Both the position numbers and the translations under genes were made by a program. A DNA stretch of 64,000 bases from Macrolepiota albuminosa (taxonomy: Eukaryota > Basidiomycota > Agaricomycetes > Agaricales > Agaricaceae): assembly GCA_027475525.1 (NCBI GenBank), contig JAMWFC010000087.1, positions 310,001 to 374,000 of the forward strand, written 5' to 3'. The notes under the pieces are model-generated. The model saw only the letters and a list, made by a program, of their open reading frames with translations. It searched no databases and had not been told where the DNA came from. How positions within the stretch are numbered: position 1 is the first letter of the stretch; every line of letters starts with the position of its first letter. Below are positions 1-11,084 of the stretch, one piece after another.

Positions 1-72
1 AACTAGACCTTACAATCCAGTAGACTTAACCAAGTGTCAATCGCACCAAGCCTACTACACTGCACTATCCCA

Positions 73-226
73 CAGTGCTACTGCTGCAGGAACGCTCATC
101 ATATGAGGATTTGATGCTAACAAAATACAAGGCAAAGCGAGTGGCGCATCAGTGCTACTGCTGCAGGAACGCTCATCATATGAGGATTTGATGCTAACAA
201 AATACAAGGCAAAGCGAGTGGCGCAT
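73..226. repeat. 77-bp tandem duplication (probable assembly join)
   Basis: Units 73-149 and 150-226 are identical 77-mers. This is one of sixteen duplications in the window with a period of exactly 77. It shifts the reading frame by two. Confidence 0.95.
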
Positions 227-487
227 TGCACAGGGAATTTCGTGACTTGGAACTGCTCAATGAAATAACCAAACTCAGATATATGAACCAGCTCCCTAAA
301 AGTTTTGTCGATTCACCTAGACAATCTGATCTAATTCATTCATTTAGACAATGCAAACGAAAAGGTTACATGCCCCCTAACCTTCATACGGCCTTACATT
401 GAAGTAACAAGGACCCTTACGATGATGCATCATTCCTGGATATCAAATGGCAGGTTGCTAGTGAAGATAGACCTATTAAGCTACCGC

Positions 488-641
488 AGTCCCCTAAAAG
501 CAGATTTATTCCAGCTAAGGGCACTCAGCCCATAGTGCATCCTCAACCAATACACAGCAAAATAAGTCCCCTAAAAGCAGATTTATTCTAGCTAAGGGCA
601 CTCAGCCCATAGTGCATTCTCAACCAATACACAGCAAAATA
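488..641. repeat. 77-bp tandem duplication, two mismatches
   Basis: Units starting at 488 and 565 repeat with period 77. They differ at two C/T positions (ttattcCag/ttattcTag and catCctc/catTctc), the only one of the series with clear internal mismatches. This could be a join between two slightly different repeat copies. Confidence 0.9.
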
Positions 642-877
642 AACCGGAACCGCGATGATAGTTCACCCAACTTGAAAATTTTAAAAAATCTTATAAGCAG
701 TAAACAGGAATTAAATTTGGACAGATGTGGAGGACTGGTTGGAACTAAGTGGAATGCCAACAGTTGTGTGTACGATGCAGTGATAACTATATTGTACAAT
801 ATGTGGCAAGATGACATGTCACTATGGTCGACGACTTTCCGATCATTTGGGACATCAATTATGCAAAGCATGGAAAG

Positions 878-1031
878 CAACTTCTTATCAACACACAAAA
901 GTAAAATCACACTGGAGGACGCAAGAGAGGATTTGAGAAATTGTATGAACAATCCAACTTCTTATCAACACACAAAAGTAAAATCACACTGGAGGACGCA
1001 AGAGAGGATTTGAGAAATTGTATGAACAATC
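878..1031. repeat. 77-bp tandem duplication (probable assembly join)
   Basis: Units 878-954 and 955-1031 are identical 77-mers, and the flanking base differs on each side. Collapsing them keeps the unknown coding remnant open through to about 1,090. Confidence 0.95.
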
Positions 1032-1194
1032 ACAATCTGAGAAACTTTTTGTATGGTGAACTAACGAGTTTTCATGCTGTGATTTAAGAGTTGCTTACAT
1101 ACAAGCAAAATGTATACACATCATACATGCACTGTCCACACGGTCATGCAGTTAACAGAAGAGCTGTTACGTTGAATTTGTGTCAGATTGGCAA

Positions 1195-2320
1195 GTGACA
1201 GTACACCTGGAATGAATAAGGCAGTCAGGATCTATATGGATCATATGCATGACTGCCTCACTTGACTAATTGATGACTCTCTTGGAGTCAGATTCAAGTT
1301 TTCTGCAGGGGCGAGTCCCAGCAAATCTGATGGCAAGCATATCCAAGCATATCCTAGAGGACACAGATTCTCCTAGGTGGAAGACTGGGCCATGGACATC
1401 TGCTACTACCTAGCAGCATGCTGCTATGGTGATGACAACATGGATCAAGAGAGAGCATTTGTGCTACATTACTTTATAAATAAAGAAGTGCAGAGCTGGT
1501 TCTACTGTAATGTTTTCTATATCAACCACAATAAGCAGCATTGGACATTTAAAGAAGTCATTATAGGATTCTATAATTGATTTGTGAATGCTGCAACACT
1601 GCAAGAAGCTTACAATGCCTTCAGAAAGGCAGTCTATAATCCTAAGACTAGCATTCAAACTCTATCTAGACAAGTATACAATTTATAAGACATTTCTAGA
1701 CATAATACCAGCAGATATGGAGAGAGCATTGATATGCAATGACAATTTGTCTCCTGAGGTCAATAAAGTGACCAAGTTCTTGGCTTATACCATTAGATAT
1801 GAGCAGTCAACTTGAACTGCAAATCATTATGAGCAGCATAGTTCACATCAAGAAATGGTTAATTGTCAAGCAGTGAAAATGGAAACCTTTCTGGCCAAAT
1901 AGTCAGAGATAGAGAGGAATTGAAATCCATGATTTGTTGTGCTTAAGACAATTCCTGTAAGCCAACAGCCTAGAACAAAATCTGCTAGAAATTTACCAGT
2001 GAATAAGAATAATTGACTCTACCTAAGTCAAAACCAAGTTGCAGCTAAAGATGCACCAGCACCTGCACTATGCATAGGTGGAGGCAGACCTGGTGCAGTT
2101 GTAGGAGCAATCTAGAGGAAACAAGTGGGAGACTCTCTTAAATGCTATAAATGTAGGAGAGTTGACTATCTTGCCAAGAAATGTCCTGCCTCTCCTAAGG
2201 CACATATCTATGTGGCCTATATAGCCACAGCTTCAAGTGACATCACCAGCAACAATGAAGAAGAAGTAGTAGTCAAAGAAGCTGAGGAGGAGCCACAAGA
2301 TGTGGCTGACAGCTAAGAGA
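1195..2320 (+). pseudogene. Element C gag remnant (Ty3/Gypsy)
   Basis: This is the decayed gag of an old Gypsy retrotransposon. Translated pieces match the gag of element C' on the minus strand (61,962-63,146) segment by segment. For example KHIQAYPRGHRFS and EDWAMDICYYLAACCYG correspond to KHIQPYRGESKFS and ENWTMDVCNHLAACQYG. A nucleic-acid-binding CCHC knuckle, CYKCRRVDYLAKKCP, lies at 2,143-2,187, although its His position reads Tyr. The copy is truncated at its 5' end: roughly the first 200 gag residues present in C' are missing and an unrelated coding remnant abuts at about 1,190. Many stops and strong CpG depletion show it is long dead. Confidence 0.85.
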
Positions 2321-3673
2321 TGGATGACACTGAAAGCATTCAGATTGATAGCAACAAATATGTTGCAGTGGATTTGTATAACAGCAACTATTATACTTGT
2401 GAGGACAAGAATTAACATCTATTTGCACTGACAGAGTGCCAGGGAGATCAATGTGTCTGTATGAGACATATGACATTGCAGAGAGAAACCAATAAGTTGC
2501 AGCACTCAAGGTACACTCCTGAGTAAAAGAAGTGCCTAGTAACCTATGTAGCTGTCAATACATCTAGCATGAACACTGTGGGACTCAGAAAGTACCACTA
2601 TAGGCATAACACCTCAGTTTGCTCATGTAAACACAATACACATTCATAAGCTGGAAGATCCATTGATGCTTCAATTGAGAATGGTACAAAGCTGTGAAAT
2701 GATGAAATTTGGTGCTAAAGTGAGAATAAAGATGTCAGGGACATTGACAAAAGAGTATGTGGATATAGCAAACTTTTATTGCTATGACATGATTATTGGT
2801 ATGCTGTTCATGTGTAGAAATAGAGTATCTCTGAACTTTGTAAATATCATGGCTGTTGTAAATAGAACACATGAAGGCAGACAAGGTAATGCTATGCAAT
2901 ACAAATAGTTGCTTATAGCAATATTGCATAACAAAAAAGTGTTGCAGAGAACACGACTAACTAAATCATTGCAAAAAAGTGATGGTGCAGGAGGTGGAGG
3001 ACAAAGAAGCCCCATCAACAGCCTACCAGCTAAGTTGCCAGAAATAATAATGTCAGAAAAAGAGTTTCAAGGAACTCTGAGAAAGGAGAAGCAGCTAGAA
3101 ATAGCTGTGAAGAATTTTAGAAAGCCAGATCAGGCTACCCAATGGAGGAAAATGCATAGTAGAGTTCCTGGAGTGCCAGCTGACTAGCTCTTGAGTGAAG
3201 CTAAAGGATCTTGTCAAGAACAAGGTACATAATATAGTTGAAACTGTAGGGAGCACACAGTTGCTATAAGATCAACCAGTGCCTTGACTAGACATTTAAT
3301 AGGTGTATAATTCATATATGCTACAGAAGTAGAATGAATTGGTAGCATCAATGGTGATGCATACAATTGGAAGGGCTAGAGAGGTATACTGTCATGCATA
3401 GAAGGATGAAATATCTGAACCATTGGATATAAAATTTGATAATGTATCACTGAGAGCAAAAAGTGTGCAATCATTGTCAAGGATGACAAGAATAGTAAAA
3501 CCAATAGTTAGACTGAATTCTGGAGACTCTACAGAAGAGCACTTACTTACATGCTTTACAGGAGCAATTCAAACATAAGATTCAACTACATTTACCACAT
3601 GTTGAAAAAGGAAAAGGTAAGGCTATGAGCTTTACAGTGATACAATGCTTTACCAGCAGTCAGGGACACAACA
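2321..3673 (+). pseudogene. Element C protease and pre-RT linker remnant
   Basis: This continues the gag remnant. The retropepsin active-site region reads LWDSESTTIG at 2,575-2,604, against LWDSGSTTTG in C'; the catalytic DSG glycine codon has become Glu (GGA to GAA). Further on, YVDIANFYCYDMIIGMLFM (2,757-2,815) matches YLDVANFDRYNMIIGTPYM of C'. From 3,200 to 3,670 a linker with stops aligns to the C' segment before RT (NELVASM, KSVQSLSRMTR, EKGKGK). The alignment stops at about 3,673 and resumes at about 6,145, which brackets a later insertion. Confidence 0.8.
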
Positions 3674-4558
3674 TGCACCAGAAGTCAAAATAAACATTTA
3701 ATTATAAGGCTGAAAACTGTAAGCCTCCTGGTAGCAGTCTTAACAAGTTATATCTTCAAAAACACCCCAATGAATACACAGAAAGTACAGAACAAAAGGC
3801 AGGGATCAGCTTGAGCTATCAATTCAATAATAGTCCAGCCACTGTTATAGGAGGGGAAGCATGGGGACTGGCAGAGGGAGCAAAATAAGATCAAATTATA
3901 ATGATCTGAATCAAGATCTGATCTAGCAATGCCCAATTTGACATAACTGAAAGGAGAAAAGGGAAAGAAGCATGGAAGGATGTCAAAAGAAGCATGGAAT
4001 GCAGAGAAGGGCTAAAAGGCAAAAGAAGAAGAGAAGAATGTCAAAAGAAGCATGGAATGCAGGAAAGGGCTAAAAGAAGAAAGAAGGATCTATGAATAGG
4101 ATCATGCTAAAAGAAGCAGAGACAAATGGGGAAGTGGCAACCAAGAATAATCAAGATGACTGGTGGAACAAAAAACTGAATAGTGGCATCAAAACATGCA
4201 TCCAAAAAGGGAAATTGAACTAACAAATATGTTATTGATGCTGGGAAGGCTACAACAAAGAGTCATATGTAGCTGGTAGTCTGTGCACTAGAAAATTAGT
4301 ATAAATAATCCAAGTAGGGTAGAGAATAAACAGGCGATCAATAGGCAAAGGCTCAGTGGTTCCCAGAAAGTGAATCACTTAGGCTAGAGTTTGTTGAGAC
4401 CTTCTGCATTTCAGAGCATTTGATATTCTGAGAAGCACTCCAATCTTCAATGCATCAAGTTTGTTTTATTGTCAAAAATCAGTGTGAATTAGAGGAGGCT
4501 TTTTAGAACTATCTATAAGCTCCAGAACTATGATACTACTTGTATTCCAAATACTACA
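3674..4558 (+). repeat. 0.9-kb dispersed repeat, copy 1 (candidate solo LTR)
   Basis: This segment is a diverged copy of 47,026-47,992 in the same orientation. It starts TGCACCAG, ends ...TACTACA, and has a TATA-like AGTATAAATAATCC at about 4,306, which suggests an LTR promoter. It contains a local direct repeat of period 58 (GTCAAAAGAAGCATGGAATG at about 3,982 and 4,040). I could not find a matching target-site duplication, so calling it a solo LTR is inference. It sits inside element C, directly next to the Tc1/mariner remnant. Confidence 0.6.
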
Positions 4559-5150
4559 ACAGAGGAAGATATCCCTCAACTGTGCCAGCAATGGCATCAA
4601 TTTGCAGATACACAACCCATACAGCCCCACACCATTAAATTGTTTCCTCCTCCATGCTTAACAGTTGGTGTAGTAGTGCAGTCAGATAGTTGTTCTGGAA
4701 TTTTCCATACATATACCTTTCCATCTGATCCAATCCAATTAATCTTTGTCTCATCACTCCACAAAACCCTTTTTCAATTCTCCACTGTCTAGTTTTCATG
4801 ATACTGAGCAAACTTGAGCTGGTTTGCATAATGAGCAGCCTTGAGCATGGAAACTTTCTTCTTTGTTGCTGAGCAAAAACCTGCCTCCTTCAATGCATTT
4901 CTGACTGTCTGAGGATTAACAGGATTGAAAATGACAGAATTAATGAACTGTGTAGCTTGAACAGCATTATCCAGCTTCTCAGTAGTAATTTGACGAATAA
5001 TAGACTATTTGTCATGTGCTCAAAGCTTAGAAGGACAACCTTCAGAATGATTCTTTTTGTTGCTCTCCAGTTCTTTGCTAATCTTCTCTACATTACTTTT
5101 TCCCAGGCTAGTTTTTGCTTGGATTTTGATGCTGAAAATACTCCTCATTA
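4559..5150 (-). pseudogene. Tc1/mariner transposase fragment
   Basis: This would have been the DDE/D cut-and-paste transposase of a Tc1-like element. On the minus strand one frame reads an HTH-type segment (IIRQITTEKLDNAVQATQ) and then, at about 4,700-4,790, VLWSDETKINWIGSDGKVYVW. This contains the first catalytic Asp in the family motif WSDE. It is followed by KHGGGNNLMVWGCMG, a hallmark of Tc1 transposases. The sequence breaks off right after this, so the second Asp (in the usual DNDPKH context) and the third acidic residue are absent. In-frame stops (TGG to TAG before TVENW) confirm it is dead. Confidence 0.85.
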
Positions 5151-5206
5151 AGGAGAGAAGGAACAGAAGAGCGATTGACAGCAGAAATATGTTGCATGAT
5201 GGTAGT

Positions 5207-5781
5207 TGTAAGGGCGACCTCTAGTGGCTGTGGCTTAGTCACACAGCTGGCAGAGGGAGATCCAAAGTGTATTAGAATATATACTGACAATATCATGATA
5301 GCTACTCACCTGGCAGAGGGAGATCTAAAAAGAACAAGTCTAGGGATTCTCTATGCCAGGTTGGACGCTTCTGGGGCCTCTGAAGCATGGGAAACAACTG
5401 TACAGTACAACAAAACCTTAAAAACTCAAAAATTGCCTACACAAACAATTGCACAAATAAAGGGCAAACTCTGGCTGTACAGTACAACAAAACCTTAAAA
5501 ACTCAAAAATTGCCTACACAAACAATTGCACAAATAAAGGGCAAACTCTGGCAAACTCTGGCTTATATAAGTGGTCTGGAAGCAGTGCTGAGGGGCCCAC
5601 ACTTGTCTGAATGGTAGCTAAAGAACCAGAGCACCTCAAGGGCTGAGAGTGGTACTAACAGATAGTGTTGAAAGAATAGAAACAGTAAAATGAAATAATG
5701 TTAGAAGAAATAAGAGAATAAATGAAAGGAGAGTGAAGAGATAAGGAGTGAGAAAAGGAAGCAATGAGGAGTCTCCTGACA
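5207..5781 (-). mobile_element. Solo LTR, B family (copy in element C)
   Basis: On the plus strand it runs from TGTAAGGGCGACC to CTCCTGACA and is flanked by a perfect 5-bp duplication GTAGT (5,202-5,206 and 5,782-5,786). By comparison with element B the LTR is in minus orientation. It is the long LTR version, with the extra segment of about 62 bp between two CTGGCAGAGGGAGAT repeats. The 575-bp length includes one 77-bp assembly duplication, so the true length is about 498. Confidence 0.92.
5398..5551. repeat. 77-bp tandem duplication inside the solo LTR
   Basis: Units start at 5,398 and 5,475. The duplicated segment is single-copy in the other five B-family LTRs in the window, which argues that this duplication is not a property of the LTR. 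Confidence 0.93.
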
Positions 5782-6144
5782 GTAGTAGAGTGTCAAGAAG
5801 GTGATTGATTGAAGTTGAACATGTCAAATTAGTACAAACAAGGTCACATGACATTGCTTATACTTCTAACAAGGTGTTTCCATCTTCTACGGCTGAAAAG
5901 TATTGAGAAAATATGAAAATTAAAGTAAGTTGAAAAAAACTGCTCCAATAATTAAATGTTTTGTTTGATTTATTAATCAGTGAGTTCTTGTCCAAATCAC
6001 ATGATCTATACATTATTATAAAGCCAGTATGCAGTTGTATGTCATGTGATTTCCTACAATTTTTTGCCTAAGTAATTGTTGCACACCATGTGAATCTTTC
6101 CAAAAAGGCCAAACATTGGGGCAGTTTTTTGAGCCAGTGTATCA

Positions 6145-7980
6145 TCAATGGAATGAAAAAGGAACTTCTCCTATAAAGAGAAGTAAACTACAAAATTAAT
6201 CTCATTGATGAGAATAAGCAATACAAATATCATTTGCCTTGCTGTCTATGAGCACTTTAAGATCAATTTTATGAAAAAGTAAATCAATATATCAATGCAC
6301 CACAGTGGGAACCACAACCAGTGATGCAAGTTGCACCATTATTATGTATTTCTAAAAAAAATGAGATATTATAAATAGCATTGGATGTGCAGCAGCACAA
6401 TAATAAAGACACAACTCCCTTTTCAGATCAAGAAGTTATATATAAGGATGTTGTCAAAGCAAAATACATGTCAAAAATTGACCTCACAAATGCATACAAG
6501 CAGGTTTGCATATGTGAAGGAGATATATCAAAGACATTGTTTTTGTTTCTTATAGAGATAATTGTGAGCAACATAATGCAAATTGGCAATTATAATGCAC
6601 CTGCTACCTTTCAAAGATTAATGACCTCAATTTTCTAAAATATTATCAGAAAATTTATACACATCTATTTAGACAATATTTTTATCTTTTCAGACTCCAT
6701 TGAAGAGCATGAGCAGCACTTACAGGTTGTGTTTGAATAACTAAGAAAAGCAAGCTTGTATCTCAAGTAAAAGAAGTGCTAGTTATATGCACCTAGCATA
6801 AACTGTTTAGGTCATGTTTTGATAAACAGTGTATATACCCAGATACTGATAAACTCAATTGTATTCGAGAGTGGCATACTCTGTGCAATTATAATGATAT
6901 ACAATGGTTTGTTGGTCTAGTGAATTATATTGATAACTTTTTACCAGACATTATTGCTTACACCAGGCTATTGACAGCCATGACCCAGAACAGGTTCCCC
7001 CTTCATTGGAGACCACTGCATTAGCAGTGCTTTGAAATGATAAAGCACATTTGCACAAAAACTTTTTTTCATTGGCCAATTGATCTCTGCATTGATGAAC
7101 CAATTTGGCTTATATGTGATGCATCTAAGACAAGAGTAGGAGCTATGTTTGGCCAAGAAAAGATATGGCAAATATGTTGACCAGCAGGATTTATATCCTG
7201 TGAGTTCACTGCTGCATAGCAGAATTATGCAGTCCACAAGTTAGAAACATTTGCAATCTTAGAAGCCCTTCTGAAATAGGAGGATAAGCTCATGGAATAT
7301 AAGATCTATATCATAACAGATCACAAAGCACTTGAGTTTTTTCAAAACTCAGATACATTTGTCACCATGACAACATTGTTGGATCAACTACATGTTGCAA
7401 TATTAGTTTGATATCACTTATATTAAAGGCAAACTGAACAAAGTTGCAGACTGTTTGTCTCAATTTGTTGAAAGTGACACTCAAGATGGCATCCATAACA
7501 TGCATAACTATGTCCAAGCAGACAAAAAGATAAATTCCAAGAGCAAAGATCTGCTTTTGCACAAGTTCCATGAAATAAAGAAACATACTGTCAAAATATG
7601 TGCTATGTGAGCACAGGAGATGCATTGCAGTAAGTGACTACAGGAACAATAAGAAGCTTGAGATTTCAAAGCTCAAGAGTTAGTCAACAACAAGGTTGGA
7701 CAGCCACAACAGACAGAAGTGTTGACTTTCTATAGGAACTACATCTGAGCAGCAAGGATGTGACATTGCAGAATGTGTTAGAGTTGCAGGAGCATCATCC
7801 TGTGCCAACTGACAGAGATGATGCACAGTCCTGCACACATATCCTACAAGGATACAGTCATGATAATCTCTTCATAGAGATCCTAAATCATACTAGTGCA
7901 CATCTACACTTTACAGTTGAGCAGAAGTTCATTTACCTCACCAGACTTACTGGGTCCAAGGTCATCTGTATTCTCTAGGA
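6145..7980 (+). pseudogene. Element C reverse transcriptase and RNase H remnant
   Basis: Pieces of translated plus strand match the C' polymerase in order. INLIDENKQYKYHLP (about 6,200) matches INLIDENKVYKYHLP, and KYMSKIDLTNAYKQV (6,465-6,510) matches RT motif A of C'. At 6,664-6,690 the catalytic box reads IYLDNIFIF; the second Asp of YLDD has become Asn, a G-to-A change. RNase H pieces such as YKIYIITDHKALEFF follow at about 7,300. Stops and frameshifts are frequent. TG and CA steps are abundant and CpG is nearly absent, as expected for old methylated transposon DNA. Confidence 0.85.
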
Positions 7981-8084
7981 GTGGTAGTTAATTATAACTA
8001 TCCTGGAACAGGCCCACAGAGTAGTAGGCTACTTCAGAACTCAGAAAATGTTGGACTACATGCATTGCTGATACTGGTGGCCAC
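7981..8084 (+). pseudogene. Element C integrase zinc region, part 1 (split by element A)
   Basis: The plus strand reads ILEQAHRVVGYFRTQKMLDY and then a stop and YWWP, against VTQAHEVVGHFGTNKTLEYL...YWWP in C'. The reading frame is cut in the WWP motif by insertion of element A after the target site GCCAC (8,080-8,084) and resumes at 25,529. The second His of the HHCC zinc-binding domain has decayed to Tyr. Confidence 0.85.
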
Positions 8085-8780
8085 TGTCACGACCTCTCCC
8101 CTCCGGATCCACCCCGGGACACCCCCAGAACACCATTCAGGACCCTCCCTCTGACCCCACAGGACACGCCCCGCCATCACGACTACTGACACCACCATCA
8201 GCCGCCACCAGCCCCGATCAATGATCAGATCATGCGACTCACTTCTGGCCATCACGCATCACGCATCACAGCTCCCTCCGTGCCAATTGATCGCACGCCC
8301 CACACACGCAATCCAAGTATACAGTCACTGCCCACTACTCAATGACTCCCGGAACCCCGAGACCCAGTCCCGTAGTATTTATAGCGTAGTTCCCCATTGT
8401 ATTTGCTAGTCTTGATATTAACTTGGATAACTTGAATTGTTGCGTGCCCTCTGCTTGACTGGTATGCACTGACTGGCACGCTTTGACTGGCATGCTTGAA
8501 TAATTGCATGCTCTAAGTTTGGTACGCACTTTGCGACTTATAATTTGTTAACCCGGTCTTGTCTTAGAACCCCCGGTTCACGACTTGACCCCCACCCAGC
8601 CCTCAGCTACTCGAAACCCAATCCCCGGATCAAGTCTCCTCTCCCGGGATCACCCCTGTCCGTGTCTTGAACCCCGGAGTTCTAGCCCTGGAGTTCCAGA
8701 CACCCAAGTATCCGTAGATCAAGTCCGCATTGTAAGGGCGTTGCTTTCCCAGAAAGCCCCCGACTCAGCGGAACCTGACA
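8085..8780 (+). mobile_element. Element A 5' LTR
   Basis: It runs from TGTCACGACC to GGAACCTGACA. A TATA-like GTATTTATAG lies at 8,375-8,384. About 32 bp downstream is AGTCTTGATATTA (8,408-8,420), the segment complementary to the primer-binding site, so the likely transcription start is at or near 8,408. Related copies are at 24,791-25,528 (3' LTR) and 44,931-45,753 (solo LTR). Confidence 0.93.
8375..8420 (+). promoter_or_regulatory. LTR promoter: TATA box and inferred start of R
   Basis: TATTTATA begins at 8,376. The 13-nt AGTCTTGATATTA begins at 8,408, a normal TATA-to-start spacing. In Tf1-type self-priming the primer is the 5' end of the transcript itself, so this 13-mer is the expected transcript 5' end. 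That assignment is inferred. Confidence 0.65.
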
Positions 8781-8906
8781 TAATATCAAGACTCCCTCCT
8801 TACACCGTTCTTGATGGCTACATATACTCAAAGCCCCCGACTCAGCGGAACCTGACATAATATCAAGACTCCCTCCTTACACCGTTCTTGATGGCTACAT
8901 ATACTC
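8753..8906. repeat. 77-bp tandem duplication across LTR end and primer-binding site
   Basis: Units start at 8,753 and 8,830 and contain the LTR terminus, the primer-binding site and the gag start codon, so each appears twice. The 3' LTR shows the LTR end only once. Confidence 0.93.
8781..8793 (+). promoter_or_regulatory. Self-priming primer-binding site of element A
   Basis: TAATATCAAGACT starts immediately after the 5' LTR. It is perfectly complementary (13 of 13) to AGTCTTGATATTA at 8,408-8,420 in the same LTR. It does not begin with the TGG typical of tRNA-primed elements. The pairing is the hallmark of Tf1-like self-primed reverse transcription. A second copy at 8,858-8,870 comes from the 77-bp duplication. 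Confidence 0.8.
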
Positions 8907-11084
8907 ATACCTACTATCCCATGGGCTATCAGACCGACCCTTATGGGCACCCGGTCCCCAATCACTACTTTGCACAGACCCCCCGCCCCGCCTACCCACC
9001 CCTCCCGTACGAACCCCAATACCTCCACCACCACTGGGCCCCTGACCCATCTCTCTATGATCTGGGGCCCTCAGCCAGCTGGGCCCCTCCACCCAACCTA
9101 GCCATGGCGCGACCTGTGGAGGTCCCCTCATACCGGAGCATCCCTGGGGGCCTGCCGGAGACACCACCAGTTCCCAGTGGACCTCGCCCGGTACCCCCCA
9201 GCGAGGGTCCCTTTGCACCCACCCCCTACTACGGTTACCAGTGCCCTGCCCCCCAACCCCAGGGACCTCCCAACTACGACTATCCTCCTCGACACTACCT
9301 GACCGCCGCCCCACCCGCTTGGACCCTCCCTCGCCAATGGGATGACAACGCCTCGAGTACTACAAACGGCAACGGGACGAAGTGCTCCGCTCGCTCAGGA
9401 TCTCGCCAGAGGACTTCGCGCAATGGGCAAGGGCGCTACTCACGGAATTCAGACATGACGACTTCGCAGGCACTCCGGAGGACTGGGCCCATTGCTTGGT
9501 TGAATTTGGGGATTGCCTCACACGAGGAGAACTCCCAGAGCAGACTATGGTAAAGTATAGACGTAACACAATCCTCCACGAAGAACTGCAACAACTGCTC
9601 AACGAAGTCCACGCGTCCCCCTCCCCTTGACCCCTCAATGACCCCGCAGACCTGGGCTGCTCGATTCACATCCAGCGGGAACCCCCGGAACCAGCCCTGG
9701 TGGCCCCCGCAGTCCCCACTCCAGAGCAACAACAACGGGAAGAGCAACAAAACACCTCGGCCATACTACGGCCCCTCAACCTGATGGGAGGGCTATTCGA
9801 TCAGCCTGCTGCCCGCACGGTAGGCTTGTCGACTCGCCGTAGGGCTAACTCCGTTTCTAGCACCTTCGAGACCTGGGGACAGCCCCAGAAACCCCTGGAA
9901 CCGCTCCCACAAACAGACAACGCCCAACCCCCGGCCCTGGCAAACCCCGGTAGACCCCGTGCGGACACCCCTAGCACAGACAACACGCTGTGCTACATTG
10001 ACAAGCTCACGCACAACAACAACAAACAATGTCCCACGCCCGCACCCATCCCAGTACCGCCCCCCATGTCAGCCCTGGCCCCTCCGGAGCCCAACTTCCA
10101 CCGTGACCCCCACCCCACTTTGATCTGTGGAACCCCCCACGGCCTCTGATGCAAGCGCGACCCTCCCGGATTGAACATCCCCCATGCAACCCAGCACCCA
10201 ACCCGGCACCCGGCCCCCCTCAGATCAACCTGACACCACCGAACCCTCCCTGACCACCTCTGCCACCCCCAGCCAAGCCTCAAGGACAACCCCCAGCCCC
10301 CCACCTCCGCCACCCCCTGCGTGGAGACCCGGGCCTTCCCCCAGCAGGAACAAACCCCTCTGGGACAACAGACCTCCCGGGCGTGGGCCCCCAGGTGAGC
10401 CACCCAGAGGAGGCCCTCCAGGCGGGTGGGGTCTTGCCCTCGGTGCCTTTCCTCCACAAGGAGGGGGGGGGGTAACCATTATTACTACTACTACAATGCC
10501 GGCCCCCCTCCCTGCAATGCTGCCAGACCATACGACACTCACGACACCCTCACCCACAAAGGACACCTGGACATTCAAAAGCCCGATGCATTCATGGTGT
10601 ACATTTCTCACCCAATGTCTTAACACGTTTCAGGCGAAGCCACTTACTTTTCAGGTTGACAGCTCCCAGGTGGCCTTTGCCACCCTCGTACCTCCAGGGG
10701 ATCGCCTTCGACCACTACACAGCCCTCATCCAGTTCGACCCCAACAACCCAGCCCTCTCTCGCTGGCAAGCCTTTGTCGACGAGTTCTCTGGGAAGTTCG
10801 GGATCTACGACACCGTGGCCGAGGCTGAGAACAACCTCTTCAACCTCCAGATGCACTCTGAAGAACATTTCACCACCTTCATCGTACGTTTTGAGAAGGA
10901 AGCTTACAAGACAGGTTGGAATTACAGCGCCCTCTGGTATGCCCTCTGCCAAGCCCTGCCGCAACATATCAAGGATGTCCTCCGACTCATCCTGAAACAA
11001 CCCTCCTACGACAGATACAAGGCCCTCGTCATGCAGATCAACCAACGTTACTGGGAAGACCGCAGCGAGTATTCAAACTCCTGA
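8891..11084 (+). pseudogene. Element A gag (broken)
   Basis: This is the structural protein of element A. The first ATG after the primer-binding site (8,891) opens a Pro/Tyr-rich N-terminus (MATYTHTYYPMGYQ). The frame then shifts near 9,350 into a segment reading SLRISPEDFAQWARALLTEF, ends at a TGA at 9,628, and continues through a long Pro-rich stretch. The capsid-like part is recognisable from 10,560 (KGHLDIQKPDAFM) to 11,084 (ALIQFDPNNPALSRWQAFVD, ENNLFNLQMHSEEHFTTFI), the usual Gypsy gag pattern. Compared with the inverted gag piece at 22.8 kb, about 20-30 bp are deleted at about 10,594, between FM and the WRTFLTQ-like segment. It is non-functional. Confidence 0.8.
10387..10682 (+). repeat. 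Gag segment duplicated in inverted orientation at 22.8-23.1 kb
   Basis: About 300 bp of gag are present again as the reverse complement at 22,795-23,112. Both copies share the GGAGGGGGGG run, an ATTATTACTACTACTACAAT stretch and the LTQCLNTFQAKPLTFQVDS coding region. Confidence 0.88.

Larger units (their letters stand above)
1..1190 (+). pseudogene. Unrecognised coding remnant with a Cys-box-like motif
   Basis: I do not recognise this gene. Once the three 77-bp duplications in it are collapsed, a long stretch of coding-like sequence runs on the plus strand, but it is incomplete at the window edge and has stops. The best conserved-looking segment (about 700-1,190) reads RCGGLVGTKWNANSCVYDAV followed by a hydrophobic stretch, and ends with a Cys/His-containing segment (CPHGHAV). 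The NSCxYD context resembles the active-site Cys box of papain-fold peptidases such as USP-type enzymes, but I see no matching His box, so no function is claimed. CpG is clearly less depleted here than in the element C sequence that begins at about 1,195, so this is younger or less methylated DNA. It could be a host gene or part of a DNA transposon. Confidence 0.35.
4559..6140 (-). mobile_element. Truncated Tc1/mariner DNA transposon
   Basis: This DNA transposon lies on the minus strand, inserted into element C. Its proximal end is near 6,140, where the minus strand reads TACACTGGCTCAAAAAACTG. That resembles a Tc1-type terminal inverted repeat starting at a TA target. The transposase remnant occupies about 4,559-5,150. 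The distal end, with the second half of the catalytic domain and the other inverted repeat, is missing and replaced by the 0.9-kb repeat. A solo B-family LTR (5,207-5,781) interrupts it. Element C coding sequence resumes at about 6,145 with apparently no loss. Confidence 0.75.

Noticed and set aside
8895..9314. Long minus-strand ORFs opposite element A gag (also 9,993-10,457 and 10,644-11,045)
   Set aside because: They are shadows of GC-rich, Pro-rich gag codons; the composition is Gly/Trp-rich without motifs.
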